Positions 48,643 through 62,382 of a stretch of DNA of 64,000 nt are shown here, piece by piece. The stretch is from Takifugu bimaculatus (taxonomy: Eukaryota > Chordata > Actinopteri > Tetraodontiformes > Tetraodontidae), in the NCBI GenBank assembly GCA_004026145.2, contig CP034991.1, positions 8,045,992 to 8,109,991 of the forward strand, written 5' to 3'. Within the stretch, counting starts at the first letter, position 1. Each line of letters opens with the position of its first letter. A program made the translations under genes and the position numbers. The notes under the pieces are model-generated. The model did no database searches. It had not been told where the DNA came from and saw nothing but the letters and a program-made list of their open reading frames with translations.

Positions 48643-49478
48643 ACAATGGCAGTGATTTAGATTAGATTGGGTGTAGGTGTGGAGACAAGGTGCAGGAGTC
48701 CCATGGCTGGCAGGGTGACAGCTGAGAATGGAGAACAGGGAACAGCCTGAAGTGCTGCCATCTAATATGTGTCACATACCTGCATAAATATTTATGCCCA
48801 CTGTAGATCAGAACAGGGGAGGGGGGGTGGGGGGGGGGGAGAGAAGGATGAGAGCAGAGAGGTGGACTTGGGTGAAAACTCCCAAACATGGCGGCCTGAA
48901 ACATCTAAGCTAGCAAATGTAGCATTTTTTGGGAGGGGTTCAGAAGTTACTCTTAATTAAGCCCCTTTCTATAATATCTATTCATAGGTTCTTATGTAGA
49001 AGACCGGCATTGAATTTAGAATTTTCTATTTTATTGGGGGGTAGTATCCACATACATACATGCACCTCACATGCCTGAAGAGCTCTTTCCACACGTTCAC
49101 TTTAGAGCCTCCAATCTTTGAGCCACTTCCAAACACCTGAGAGCAGTCAAACGTTTTGCTCTTCAACACATTTTAAGCATCAAAAGGGAAATTTCCCAAC
49201 ATCCCAACATTTTAGTGAAGCACAGTAATGGAGCAGCACACGCCTTCATCTTCCCTAAAGGTTGGTTCTCAGGGGCTCCGTGGAGGTGGTTCCTTACTGT
49301 TGGTTGTAATTCTAAACATGAATATAGCGAAACACAAATACATTTCAAACCGATACTTAGAAACACAACTGAAGTTAGTGTGTCCCAGCATCAGCGGTGA
49401 AACCTGATGACCCGGCAGTCGCGGAGCCTTTGTCACCAAACCACGGAACAGGTGTAACAAGTGAATGGGCGGGTTTAC
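47840..49478 (-). other. Region between putative exon and copy B exon 20
   Basis: Holds the start of the copy-B homology at 48155 and a (GT)n tract (48579-48638). Positions 47880-48155 are open in two minus-strand frames, but I could assign neither to a known protein. Confidence 0.5.
48579..48638. repeat. (GT)n microsatellite, copy B
   Basis: Counterpart of 424-484. Confidence 0.98.
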
Positions 49479-49573
49479 CTGTTGGCGAGCAGAGTTCTGA
49501 AGGTGACCTGACTGGTGCCCCGATATGCTGGCAGCAGCCTCGACCAGTCCCAGGCCCATTCGACCACGGCGCT
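49479..49573 (-). CDS. KIAA0825: KIAA0825 copy B exon 20 (last exon identified)
   Basis: Repeat of 1308-1402; identical. Downstream in the gene direction (lower coordinates) lie a 9-bp insertion relative to copy A and then the segment 34480-48154, which should hold the gene's 3' end. Confidence 0.88.
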
Positions 49574-51503
49574 CTGTTGATGTATGAGGACAGCGCATTG
49601 TTAGTTATTAATCAGGGTTAATATCATCAGTGCATTACTGCTCCAGCTGGGACCCGCTAACAAAAGATGAGGGGGGTCCCCAGCACAGGCTAGCAACACC
49701 AGGTGATCAATCATGTCCGCACAAGAAGCTTTTTACTCCAATAAGACAGCAATTAATTTATAAATCCATTTGGGGGGATGTAGCCATAATTTATAGAAAG
49801 ATAAATCAATTTTGGGAGGGAGTCGTTACTCTTCTGACTACACTGTTTTCTTTTGTTTTTTTTAAACCCTCTTTAATGGCACCATGCCCCCCCCCCCCCC
49901 CCCCCCCCCACCCCCCACCAGGTCTCTCCCTCTGTTTTCTCAGAAACTCAAACTCACGTGATACGATTGGTGGAGCAAATAAAAATCAGATTGTTTTGAT
50001 TGCCAAAATGTCACTCTTATCTTCAGGCTTAGTTTTATTGACAAAAAGGGGGGAGCGCCGCTCTGCCCCCACCCCCGCACCATCCGTGCAGGTGATGGAT
50101 GGAGGCAACTCCGTCCTCCTTCCTCCACTGTATGTGACAAACAACAGGAGCAGCTAAAGCAGAGAAGCAGTTTAATCATTCCCCTAATAGGGGGTTTCAA
50201 TGCAAAGCTGTGGAGCCTCGCGTGGTCAGACGAACACAAGTCACAGGAGTAAAGTGTCTAACGATGGCGACGACCATGGCGACGACCATGGCGACGGCGA
50301 TGGCGACAACGCGTTACACAACATCGCAAAAAATAGTACAAAATATAAACACATTCAATCCTTTTTTTTAAATAAAGGATACGACAGTTTGGAGGATTTT
50401 TTACTGTTCGTGTTGATTGTTTTGTGTGATATCAGTGGAATTTCCCTTGATAGAAGAAGGGAAATGAGGGGAAAGATGATAAAAAAACTCCCCCTTTATT
50501 GAGGAGAAAGTGAAATTTTATTGAGAATGTGGCGTCCCTCCTGGGGATGAGATTGGGGTAAAAGGGGCATGGTTCAACGTTCCAAAGAATGTGCTCCCTC
50601 CTTTAACATTACACACTTCCATGAAAGAAAACGAGCCTCTCATCATTCCACCCGATTTTTCTGCGTGCTGCCGCCGAGCTCCTGCCTGGAACAGCGACCT
50701 ATAGAGAATAGGAACGCTGAGCCCTAGAAAGACCTGATAACTTCACAGTCTGCCACACTAACCAGAGATTCAAACAGTGTCTAACCTTCATTTTTTTCAA
50801 GCTTCTGGCCTTGGAAGAAAGTTTAAAAACACGCACCTCCCTGCACATCATCACCCCCACACGGGTGAAGAGCTCACCACGGGGAAAAGCTGCATGAACT
50901 TTTACAATATCAACACTTTCATCCGTTTCTAGACAGGAATAATTGCCATTTAATAACAACAAATGAAAAACCTGATGGAGCCTCTTCTTTCCAATGTGGT
51001 CAAATTGCTGCAGCGGGTTGAAGCGGTTCAGGTCCACGTTACTGTCAGAGCCAACATCGAAGTTCACAGACTGAGGAGGAAACGCGGACGAGCTTGAGCT
51101 TCCCTGTAGTTTAAGCACCATCAATTCCTGAGTCGTACAGGAGAGAGAGAAGGAGAAGAAGAAGAGACGGGAGACACCTGAATAAGTAACAAAAATATAG
51201 AAAAGGTTTCTCAGAGGCCCAAGACCTCCCGCCATCTGTGACACATTATTATCAGCATCCTTTGTTGTTTGCATCCGTGGTGATGATAAAGAATTGCTGA
51301 GTTGGTTTAACACTGTGACCCCGTCCAGCTAGTCCAACAACAGCAAAGACTAATTAGCTTCACACTGGCGAAGCCTTAAAAATGAACCTTAACGAACCCT
51401 CGTCAATTGGAAAACACAGACCAGGAAGAGAGTTTCAGGATCAGCAGAGTTTTTTTTATACTTTTCCTTCTTCAACCTTTATCATAGTGTTGGTAGGGGC
51501 GTC

Positions 51504-51561
<58 letters not shown>

Positions 51562-54500
51562 CATCATGTGTGGGCACCCTGGTGTGATTATAGTATCTTC
51601 TCATCCGTCAGCTTGACGTGGCCTCCAAACCTAATATCCAGGAGCTCAGTGTGTCAGTAACCTGCGTGTTTTCGCCCTCAACCTTGGATGTTGTGAAGCA
51701 CTGAAGCTGCCGTGAGGTCACCTCGGACACAGGTGACTCACTCACACTCTTTGAAAACTTCCCTTTCATCACGTACATTTGTGAAGCAGATGGCTTGGAG
51801 GTCATTTTTTACTTGCAACAAATTATGTGCACTAAAAGTAAATGTCACAATTGTGTTTATGTATTTTTATCAGTTTATCTTGTGATAATTACATTTTCAA
51901 AGCCACGCATTCGATTCTTTCATCAACAAAGTCCACTGGGAAGAATCCAGCCAGCCATTATCACTGGATGTTGCACATTTTCATCTCTATCAATGACGTT
52001 TCAGACCACGAATGCATCACGGCTACATGTTTCAGAAGCCCTTTCATTCACTTTAGGAGCCTCTCAAAAGGTTTTTAATCAGAGGTTTCGAATCAAAACA
52101 TAACCATAAGTCTGATCAATGCCAAAGGAAAATGTCTTTCAGCTCTCTCGATCCCATTTTTGAAGATCTTTTACTCCAGAGTTTATTTTTTTTTCAGGTA
52201 ATGATGCTTCTAAGACAGCCTGAAGAGATCCATGGTGACTGTGACTGCTTTATGCTATGATGTGTCTCTTACACGTTTAGCACAGAAAATGGCGCTAGAT
52301 TAAGGTCACCTGACTGCGTACAATCAGAACAAGCAGCCCGCCTCCCTCCTGTCTCCACCCCCCCATCATGAACAGCCTGCGGCCTCAGGCCAGCAGCCAC
52401 CTAATTGCTGGGGAGTGGGAGTGCTTCCTTACCTCATTGCCTTGGATGATGTGATAGATCTGCCTCAGGTAGTCACTGCCACCTGCTTGGTGGCAGACCT
52501 CCAGCAGCACCAGCCCTATTTTCTGCTCAGTCAGTTCAGCTACAGTGACTCCGTTTTCCCCTCCTCGCTGAAATTCACTGGGAAGAAAACGAGGGGGAGA
52601 GGGAAGAGATGGGGATTGGACAGGATGTGAGGGAAAGAGAAGGAGGAACGATCCACGCGGTCCGCTCAGGCCAAGGGAGGTGTTTTACCTGGGACAGCAT
52701 CACCACTCATGAGATAAACATAATGATTCTGCCTGAACGATATCGGTAATGTTAAATCTTATGGATGAATAATAACGGAGAAAATACGATTTAAAAAATG
52801 GTGTGTGTGTGTGTGTGTGTGTGTGCTCTGCTAAAGGTGTAACTATGTGTCAAGGTCTTCAAGCGAGTACAGTCGTCCAACCCCAGCTGACACCTGCATC
52901 ATTTTCCTGCCCTCCAAGTATGGATGGCTATCGCACAACCGTCCATCAACCCTTCTCCTTCACATCCACTTCCTGTCATTGTTCTCTCTCTCTTTCTCAT
53001 CCTCTTTGTAATTATAAGGTGGCAGAAGCAGTGTCGCCTGTCAGCCAGCGATTGGCTGCTTGACATTGAGAGTCGCAGAGGAAGAGGGTCCCCTCTTCCA
53101 CGGAGGTTCTCTCGTCCTCGTGGCTGGTGGGCCCGACGGCGGCGTTGTCAACGATGGTGGCTGTGCACCCGTGTCAGCACCTGAGCTGTATCCTTTCCTG
53201 TCCATCACTGTGCAGGTGAAGCAGATGATTGGATTCAGTCAGTGAGGTGATTAATGAGAGCCCCTCCGGATTTGGGACAGCCTATCAATCATGTCATTAG
53301 GGCCAATGTGCCCTGAAAGAGGCAGACCTCCGCCAAGGAATAACTGCATTCATCTTCATCTGTGTATGCATCCCGTCAGCCCAGCCAGGGTCACCATGAT
53401 GGAGAACAATAATCTTCTCCTCTACAAATTACTTTGCAAAGACAAGGTGGGCGGCGTGAGGAGGGGGATAACAGTTGGGAGAGGAAGGAAAGAGAGCGGA
53501 ATGAGGGAACCACAGTGGGAGGGCTCAGTGGGGGCAAATGCTCTCCTGTGAGGGCTGTAACCCCCCCTTTGTGTGGACCTGATGCCAATGAGTGCTGTGC
53601 CATTTTCATTTAGATTTTATTTTCTTTTTTGAGTTATGGCTTCCCCCGCCCGTCCCCCTCACGCTGTATTCTGATTGTTTACAAGCCGGGCGTCACTTCC
53701 CTGTGAAGGTTAGTTTAATGAATAGTAATGATCCCAGTGAGCGGCTTCGACAGGTGATACATAATCACTCTTCTTCCACTTTTTCCCCTTCTGCCGTCAC
53801 GTCTTCTTTTCATCCCCTTCCTGCAACTCAACTCGACATCAGTTCTTATAAAAGGCCATAATTCACTTAGCTGTTCTTTTTTTAATTGTGGATGTTAAGT
53901 TGAAGTGCTGGATCGCCTTTTAATGAGGATGGATGCCTCCGGGGTATTTTCTAAGATGAGCGAGCAGAGGCGTTGTTTCTGGGAATGAGCTCCACAAGCC
54001 TGAGCCAGAGGTCACAGGTCAGCCCAAAGTGAGGGCAGGTTTTCCCATCACTCCACTCAGTCAGATGCCGTGTCCATCATTTACCACCACAAACACATCT
54101 GAGCTCCATTGATCTTCCTCCAGTGAAAAATGCTCCGAATGCAACAATGCATCAGCATCGCTCAATTAAAAAGTAAATCTAAGCGGTATTCTTTTACATT
54201 GTTTTATTCGGTTTCTATATTGAATTTGATTCAGCTGAAGACACCATCCGTCACTCTGATCACTCTGAACCTCTTCCTGGATCAGACCCACGAGCCCTCA
54301 ACCTCTGTCTCGCCATTGATCGATGACTAAAACGCTATTGAAACACAAACAAATGGTCTGGATTTTCTGACATTGTGGTATCGCAGGAACCTTCCCAGTG
54401 ACCTCCGGCCAAACCTCTGAAGGTGGCCACCTCACCTGTGTGCACGGAGCTGTCGAGCCTTCTGCAGCTGGCTGTTTATCCACTTGGGTCTTTGCTCCTC

Positions 54501-57500
54501 CAGAGCCTGCAGCACTTTGTGCATTGCTGGTTTGGGAACGCCCTGACGGAGGAACGACGCAGCGGTCGGTCAAATGATGCTTAAACATCAAGGCTACACT
54601 GCATTTCATCTTGTTTGAGCAGGAACTTCAGGTCAGACCTTCTGTTGAATGCCAATAATAAACTGCAGACACTCAGCCAGCAGGGACAGGGGCTCCTTGG
54701 CCCCTCGCTCCAGGGTCAGACCGCTGATCTGTTCCAGTGCTTCCAGGTCTTCGAGGCTCTGGATAAGAGATCCCATCAGGACCCAAAGCGGCAGCCCCAC
54801 CAAGCGCAGGTGTCGAGAATGCTGGGCGTGTTTCTTCTCTGCTTCTTTGAAGAGGTAGTGGAGAGGAAGAGGCACGGATGCTACGAGCGAGGGCAGGTTG
54901 GAAAAAACCAAGGACAAGGTCTGAACCGTTAAGCGTATGACAGCTGCAGAGAAGGAGAAGACAGAAGGGAAGAGAAAGACAGTGGGTTTATTAGGAAACA
55001 GATGTGTTGTTCATTTTAAAGCACACTCACGGTTACTGTCAGCCTCCTTTCGCTCCGCGTCCAGGGGGGGGTAGTTCCACTCACTGGGGAGTTTCACCTG
55101 AATACTCTCCGGTACGGGGCACCTGATCAGGGCACCGCTGTGTTCTTTCTTGGCCTGCCAAATGGTGACCATTGACACCAGGTGGGTCAGGAGTCTTGTG
55201 GTAGACCTTGTGACCACCTCCCTGACACAGCTGATGAGAACCGGAACGCTGTGTGTTGGCTCTAGGAAAAACAGACCGGGAATGCTGGAGGAGCTTTGGA
55301 TGTGCAAAACTTCATCACTTCAACAACTGAGGAACGTTTAACTCGACCAATCTGAATCTAAATGTAAGGCTGTTTAAATCTTACTGAAATGGAGCATCAA
55401 CCACCTTGTAAAGGCAAATAACATTTAGTCAACAGAAAAAAAACAAGATTAAACAGTAAATATATTTATATTAAAAATGTAGAATAGAGGAAGAATTGTC
55501 CAAACACTCGGAAGAAACCTGGAATTCTTGAGTAAATCCCACTGATGTCGTTTCATCAGCAGTTAAGAGTTGTTGTGATTTTTAAAAGGAGGCCTGAGAA
55601 GAAGATAATTCTATTTTCTCAAACAACGTGAGCAAAGAGTAAATTTAGATATCACTATCCCCTCCTGATCTGAACCAAATGGCCCGACCGTCTCCTGCTG
55701 GCCCTTTTGTATCCCACTAGCACTGCAGCATAGGTACATTATGAAGCTGTATCTCATCCATAAATGTCCTATCGTGCTTACTGTAAAACAAAAAGCTACA
55801 GCAGAAAGATTTAGTACGGCAGCAGTTCTGGCAGTTCTGAAGGCTCCGGGGGCTCTTAACGAACGTGTGACCTCAGACCTGTAGAAAAAGAGGCCAGCGG
55901 AACTGAAAGTGATCCAGCTTTTCTTTGGAGAAACACTCTTTGCCAGGTGAAACTCAGACTAATTTTTCAAAGTCGCTTGTGCCTCAGACATTTCACCGCC
56001 TGTTACGGAGCTGACTGGTATTGATTGGAAGCAACCTCCTACCGTGTGATGAAACCTCAGCGTAAGTAGAGAAATAGTGAATCAATGCAATCTGGGAATG
56101 GGAACTCAAAAGCACCAAGACTAAAGACAAAGTGGCAAAATCATTGTCCAGAAGTACTTGACATCGGCTTCTTTACCTGCCAGTGTGTGCAGCTGCTCCC
56201 ATATTTGGGCCTGTTCCAGGTACGGTTGGAGGACAAGGGTCAAGGCCTGAGGGACACTGGCCATGCAGCTGAACACGTTGAACAATGCAACGACAAAGGC
56301 ATCTGCAGCCTTGCGGCTCTCCGCAGACATTTCTGAGCAGTTCTCCAGACACAGATCTGAAAAATGGCATCAGCCGCCATCAGGGAACAACATAAATACA
56401 TCTGTGCACGTTAAAAAGGACAAATGCAGACAAATTTAAACAAATTGGCACACGCCACATCCAAAGATCTGCTGACACATTCAGTAAAAGATCAATATGT
56501 TCTTTCTGAAACTATGAAGTAAATATATGAAGTATATGAAAAGACTATTCAATATTTTCTTTTTTTAAATGTTTGTGTAAAATGTAAAGTATGTCAAGGC
56601 TGCCCAGGTTGACACACGTTAACAGAAAGGGTGAACAAAAGCCACTGTGGAATGGGATGGTAAGAAAAGCCCACATCTGTGTTGGATGAAAAAAAAAGAA
56701 CATAGACCGGAGGGAAAAAAGAAAAAGAAACAGATTTCAAAGTCCCCACAGCACATGGAGACAGGAAGTGAAAAGGAAGAGGTTTTGACAGGGTGTCCTT
56801 GTGGGGTTTTGCTGTCTGAGTGTGGGGCTGAAGATAGAGGTGTGTGTTCGTGTGGAGGTTATATGGATGTCTGTACAGCATACGCGTTCCGTGGGCTTAC
56901 AAGCGCGCGTGTGTTGGGTTGACAGGGGTTGCTGAGCAAAGGCCCAGGGCTCCAGGGGTGGCAGACATCCAGCGGTCTGTCAGTCTGCTGGCTGGAAGAT
57001 GACAGCTATCTGAATAGAATCTTCGCAACACAATAGTCAGTGAGGACGTGTTGTGATAGATGGCAAAAAAATGCCAAGGTCCAAATTAGCCACTGTTTTT
57101 CAGGGCCAGAGATTTCTGCTGCCTCGGGAGGACGGGAGTAGAGCGACCAATCACCAAACCGACGAGAAGTAATTGAATTTATTCCTCCGCTTCCGTCCCT
57201 GCGTCTTCATTTACAGTAACTGTGATGCAGACACTCGAAACTGGCCAGCCAGCATGACCTGCTATCAGTCTATTAGGCAGCATTATGTGGGTTATGTTGG
57301 CATCTTGTTCTCTGCCTGTCTGGTAATTGCTCCTTAAGGAGAGACTGTTCTGGATATCGCCGCCGCGGCTTCAACAGTCCAAGGGAACGGGACTGAGTAA
57401 CATTAATTTCCACTTGAGGTGCTGGAGACCGTGGCAGGTTAACTAGGTTCCTTTTAATAATGATCCCATTATGGAGCCGCAGACGACTTCAGAGAAACAG

Positions 57501-57776
57501 ATGACAGTGCACTGGCACATCTCTGCGGAGTTTCCACCGCTGCTGCAGCCCATAATGTTTCCAATGTGTTTGTCTTTCCATGATGATTTCTCTCCTTTTC
57601 TCTTTTCTGCTCCTTCTTTCCCCCCTTTGTCTCTGGCTTTAAGCTTATCCAACCTTGACACATATTTGCCAATACATACACCTGTTTATCTTCCGGACAA
57701 CCAGCGCAGCGGTCACGAGGGCCCTCCCTGCAAACCTCTGTAATGGGGAGCAGACATGCCCATGATAATGAAAAGA

Positions 57777-57813
<37 letters not shown>

Positions 57814-57924
57814 TTTATTTTCCTATCTATGTGCGGTCCCTGCCAAGAGCTTTAGCCATCCAAAAAAGGTTGAGGTTGGATCAAGGTTAAAATTAGGAAG
57901 GAATAAGAATTTGGGTTTTTTCAA

Positions 57925-57990
<66 letters not shown>

Positions 57991-60900
57991 GAGAGAGAGG
58001 GAGAGAGAGAGAGGGAGAGAGAGAGAGAGAGAGAGGTATGTCTGCACGCCAAAGAGGAAGACACAGATAAATGTGCGTACGTTCTCAGAAAACTTTTTTA
58101 TTTCGTTTACTGGGTCGTTATCGGTTACGTCAATGTGCGCCATGCAACAAGGAAGTGCTTATGACAAACATTCAGTCAAGTTGCCCCTTCTCTCTCCGTG
58201 CTTCCTGGTTAATTAGCCCATCGCCATGATAACACGCAAGCGTCAGCGCTTCCAGCATTGATTTACGGCGGCGTGGAGGGAGATGCATTGCAGAGCCCCG
58301 GAGAACGACTCCGACCAAAGGAGAGAGAGTTGTTATTAATGAGGTTGCTATAATGTGAATTAATGTGCAAGTGCACAACAGTCTTTAAAGGTTAGAGCAT
58401 TGCCGTTGTGGAGGAAGAAGAAGTGGGGGGAGAAAAATGCCTTAAAGGTCAGCGCGCGTGCGCCGGCTCAGCCTGTTGAGTGTTTATTACACTCTTCATT
58501 GATTTAGCCATGATGGTGACCAGGTGAAAACAATGATGGAGGCAAAGATGCTGATGATCAGTTCATAAATGAAGGAAGCTCATCTAAACTGCGAAGAGAG
58601 ACTTGATTTGGACGTGTCCAGCAAAAACCTCCCCCAACCTCGCGTTTTTCAAGTCAAAATTTAAAAAAAGATACTTTCATTCTTCATCAGACAGACACAC
58701 ATGTGCTCATGACAGTTGACTTACAGGAGCTTTCTAGGAGGGTTCTGGGCAGGTGACAGTCTCTGTGCAGCAGCAATCGCACTAGCAACCTGGGATTGAG
58801 GCCGGGGTCAGAGGTCAGCAGCCTCAGCTGACATACAGAGGCGGTGTGGCCCACAAGGCCATCTCTGAGAGGAGAAGGAAGAAAAACAATGTTGACAGTT
58901 CTGCAGTGTCAGGTGAGCACACAGATAGCGGTCCATTTAGTGAGAGATGACAGGGGGGGGGGGGCTGAAAGACTGTAATCACCCTTGTCTTGGATGACAA
59001 CCTGCATGAAAATAGTGTTTAGACCACAAAAGGAACTTCCTTCCTGGGTCCATCACTCCTGTTAGCAGCTTAGTTTGCAGATGCCCACACTTACTTCTGG
59101 CCTGTACCAGGCAGGAATTAGCTCTAATCTTTGCCAGCTAAGACTAAATTAATAATTGGTAGTCAGCCAAATACATGAATATACAGCAGTAACCCCCCTC
59201 ACCCCCACCCTTGCATCTTTTGTATAACCAAGAGGCTGCAGCCAGCTGTGGGTAATGAGCCGTATCCTCGTGCGCGCGCTTGCGTGTGCGTGTTTATGCA
59301 TGTTTAGAGCTAATGCTTGTGGTTACATATGTGTGTGAGTGCCAGAGCAGGCTGACATGTGTGTGCCTGCATATTTACTTACTTTATACATCTCAATAAA
59401 AACTAATGAAATGAATTGACAAAGTTAATCTGAGGAGCAGGGGGGGGCAGCGGGGACGCCTGCCCAGAAACTAAGCATGCTATTGGAGGCAGAGAGCTAG
59501 AGCAGGGTGCACCCTGCTGTTTGACAGAAGAAACCGTTGCCTCAAACTGACAGAGCAATTTATGATGTCACTGGTAGCGCAAATCCGGCAGAAATCCTCT
59601 TTTAACTGCTCTGATAAATCTATCTCGCCACGGCCCGGGGTCAGCTTACACAACCAAAATATACACACACACACATACAAAGACGGTGTGATGGGAGGGA
59701 ATGACGGACCAGGCCAGAAAATACAATCTCAGATGCATTTTTATATTGTGTAATGTCTGCTGATTCTTATTTTTATTTTATGTAACAACCATAAGAATTG
59801 GGTTTCTCTTAACGGACTGCGGAGAGACCTTGACACCGCAGCTGGATCTTGGAAGAAAACCTGTGGATCTGGCCTCAGGCCACTAGTCAGGCCTCTGGAA
59901 CGCCGGCACGCACGCAGGAGGTGGGAGCGAAGAAATAAAGAAATCATAAAGAGAAACTAAACTCAGCTCTCGGCACAAGAAAGGGAGGGTTTGATTTGTG
60001 CTCCATCATCGCACGGTGACATCACCTCTGGCAGCGAGGGAAATGGAACGGGACGGGGGCGGAGTCAAGTGTGATGCAGCGCGGGCTGATTGACTGCGCC
60101 GCGAAAGGTCACGACAGTAACCGGACACACATGGCCACATCGGCGGGAACACACGCCACAGCCTTCCTCGGTGAGCGAGGAAAAGAAAATCCCAAGTCAA
60201 CAGAAACAAACTCCTCAGCAGCAACGGCACTTTTTTATTGCTCTATTTCTCAACTTGCATCTGTGTTTTATTAACACTTGACGTCCTGACCCACGTAATG
60301 TTACATAAACACATGTATAGCACATATGGTTCTCTATACGGTGGGTGTCTTGAGATGCATTATGGGCTATGTTGTTTGTCTTTAACGTACCGTATGAAGA
60401 GGTCAGGGCTGATGGCGGGCAGCCAGTGGACACTGGGCCGGTCGTGCTCTCGTGCACGAGACTCCTTCATAAGATCAGTCACAAACGTCCTGAAGAAAAA
60501 CAGAACACACACAGTAGATTTTAACAAAATATTCCAAATCAAACTCACAGGAAGGAATCGATGTGTTGTTTCTTTCCACACATCGGGAGGAAAAGGCGAG
60601 GCAGGAATACCACCTGGACAGGTTTTTGGCTTTTTACACATGGAATTTTGATAGAAATACATCTTGAGACGTCAATAACGTCTGCCTGTACGAACCTGTA
60701 GAGCAGCGAGAGAGGTGCTGTAACGATGATGAGGACAGTGAGAAGTTCCTCACAGAGGCTGTGGATGCGACGCGGCCAGTCTGATGCCCCAGGTACGGTA
60801 GTGATGGCTGAAGGAGGACAGGAAGGGAACAACTCCTCGGGATTTTCACACACACTCCACATCAGATGCTCCGCAAACAGCAATATCGCTGTGATGTCAC

Positions 60901-62054
60901 ACCTAAGACAACATGTGAAGAAACAGCGCGGGATAAACGTGGGTGAGAGCCGACGAGATGGGAAAACATGAGAACATGAGGAGTGAGGAGGCATCCTCGA
61001 CAGCCACCATTGCATCACCTCTCAATGTGCTGCTGGGAGTAATTTAACAGAACGTCCTGGTCAGTTACCACTGAAAAGTTACATTTAATCCTGGATTTTT
61101 TGTCAGTTTTTGTCCTTTTTCATCAAGTTACTTTAAATGGTTTGAAGTGGTGTCATCATGAAGCTCTCCTGAGGAGATGCAGAGGAAAGGCTTCCCCTGA
61201 TCTCCACTATACTATATATACTATATATATATATACTATACCATTAGGCGCTGCTGCCTTATGGTCCTTCTTGTCTTTTGCCCCTTGTCATAAACACTAT
61301 GTATTTACATTTATGTAGGTGTCTTTTATTGTATTTATTCTCTTTTATTTTCATATAAAAATCTTGCCACTTGTCCAAATACCTTTGAAACCCTCACAAA
61401 TGGAAGTCAAATGACTGTAAATGCAACATGATGTGGAATATCAGGCCATTGTTGGACCAGGGCAGATGTTAAAAACTTTAGTTTATACGTTTCCTCTAAT
61501 TGGTTAATGAATATTGTAACACACAAATAATCCTAAAGGACAATAAGACAAACCAAAAACTCCCAGGGGATCATATTCAACCACTCCACAAGGTCATGTG
61601 AAGCTGTTAGAGGAAGACAATTTCTAACCTTGAATAACGGATGTTTAAAAAAAACAGCTACTATAAAGATGTTTTTAATCATCATCACATTATTGGGAGA
61701 TTTCACATACAAAAACAAAAGAATTTAATAGGAAAATAATAGTTGGGAAATCACCCAGATTGAAAGTGCAATTGTGTAACATTCGATAGATAGAATGACG
61801 TGAAAAATTGGAAGAAATTCTGCTCCAGCGTGTGAGCGGCCAGCGCGATGCATGATTAAGTACCTGATTTGCAAATGTCTTTCATATGAAGGACGAGCTC
61901 TGGTGTATCTCCGCACCAGCAGCTGCAACGTCTCCGACAGCACCTGACCAAGCAGCTCCTTGGCCAAGCCTGCAGGAAGGACCGCCCACAGGTCGCTACG
62001 GAGCCCACACAGGAAGTAGAACCACATCTGCACTGAGAACGAGCAGCGCTCGCC
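49479..62054 (-). CDS. KIAA0825: KIAA0825 copy B, C-terminal 11 exons (continues beyond window)
   Basis: Gene-level entry for the second set of exons 10-20, in the repeat of 1-15742 shifted by about 48.2 kb. All splice borders are kept and no stop or frameshift appears. Against copy A, the 11 exons show three amino-acid changes (V to F and G to A in exon 11, V to I in exon 15) and at least five silent changes in exons 11, 16 and 17. The rest of the gene (exons 1-9) is expected beyond 64000 if this is a full second allele or gene copy. Whether copy B is a separate locus or the other haplotype of the same locus cannot be decided here. Confidence 0.88.
49887..49918. repeat. Poly-C tract, copy B
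   Basis: Expanded, with A interruptions, relative to the 14-base C-run at 1715-1728 in copy A (21 bp difference). Confidence 0.95.
50264..50307. repeat. 12-bp minisatellite, copy B
   Basis: Two full units plus the degenerate GGCGAC end; three units shorter than copy A. Confidence 0.95.
50972..51127 (-). CDS. KIAA0825: KIAA0825 copy B exon 19
   Basis: Repeat of 2817-2972; protein identical. The upstream intron differs by a few bases in the polypurine stretch. Confidence 0.9.
51506..51561. repeat. (GT)n microsatellite, copy B
   Basis: Counterpart of 3351-3402. Confidence 0.97.
52433..52577 (-). CDS. KIAA0825: KIAA0825 copy B exon 18
   Basis: Repeat of 4274-4418, protein identical, with the same pair of alternative AG acceptors of which only the upstream one keeps frame. 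Confidence 0.88.
54436..54542 (-). CDS. KIAA0825: KIAA0825 copy B exon 17
   Basis: Repeat of 6271-6377; protein identical, with two silent changes (GCT for GCC, CGA for CGG). Confidence 0.9.
54639..54943 (-). CDS. KIAA0825: KIAA0825 copy B exon 16
   Basis: Repeat of 6474-6778; protein identical, with one silent change (CTC for CTT in SLEDL). Confidence 0.9.
55031..55261 (-). CDS. KIAA0825: KIAA0825 copy B exon 15
   Basis: Repeat of 6866-7096 with one conservative change (GALIR for GALVR). Borders retained. Confidence 0.88.
56177..56356 (-). CDS. KIAA0825: KIAA0825 copy B exon 14
   Basis: Repeat of 7968-8147; protein identical. The differences seen nearby fall in the downstream intron. Confidence 0.88.
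57927..58035. repeat. (GA)n microsatellite, copy B
   Basis: Expanded counterpart of 9705-9777. Confidence 0.97.
58725..58864 (-). CDS. KIAA0825: KIAA0825 copy B exon 13
   Basis: Repeat of 10467-10606, identical in the coding part, with acceptor cctctcag and donor gtaagt retained. Confidence 0.86.
60391..60489 (-). CDS. KIAA0825: KIAA0825 copy B exon 12
   Basis: Repeat of 12132-12230; protein identical. One extra A lies in the upstream intron next to the acceptor tract. Confidence 0.86.
60696..60902 (-). CDS. KIAA0825: KIAA0825 copy B exon 11
   Basis: Repeat of 12435-12641. It has two substitutions at the protein level (PEELF for PEELV; VPGA for VPGG) and two silent changes near the donor (CTG and TAC for CTC and TAT). 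The frame is intact. Confidence 0.88.
61864..62054 (-). CDS. KIAA0825: KIAA0825 copy B exon 10
   Basis: Repeat of 13601-13791 with the same borders; protein identical to copy A. The intron just outside the acceptor differs by one base (g to a). Confidence 0.9.
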
Positions 62055-62382
62055 CTGCAGAAAGGAGCGGGAGAGAGGGCGGATGAGCGGGCGATGTCAT
62101 AGGTGGATGCATTTTATCATATGGACATTGGCAAAGGAAAAAAGGAAAGAGGAAGCAAAGCTGGAAAAAAGAGACACAAGGAGAATAAAGAGACAGAGGC
62201 CAGTCTGTCAGCACCAGAATGTCTCAGTGGTCACGCCACCTGTTCCCTGCACCTGGATTTCTTACCCCACTGGGATTCTAAACTGCTTTTAAGTCCTGGA
62301 CTGGAAAACACATCAGCATACAGGGACACACACACACACACACACAGAGAGGCAGCAGCAAATATGGAGCACGCTGAATAAA

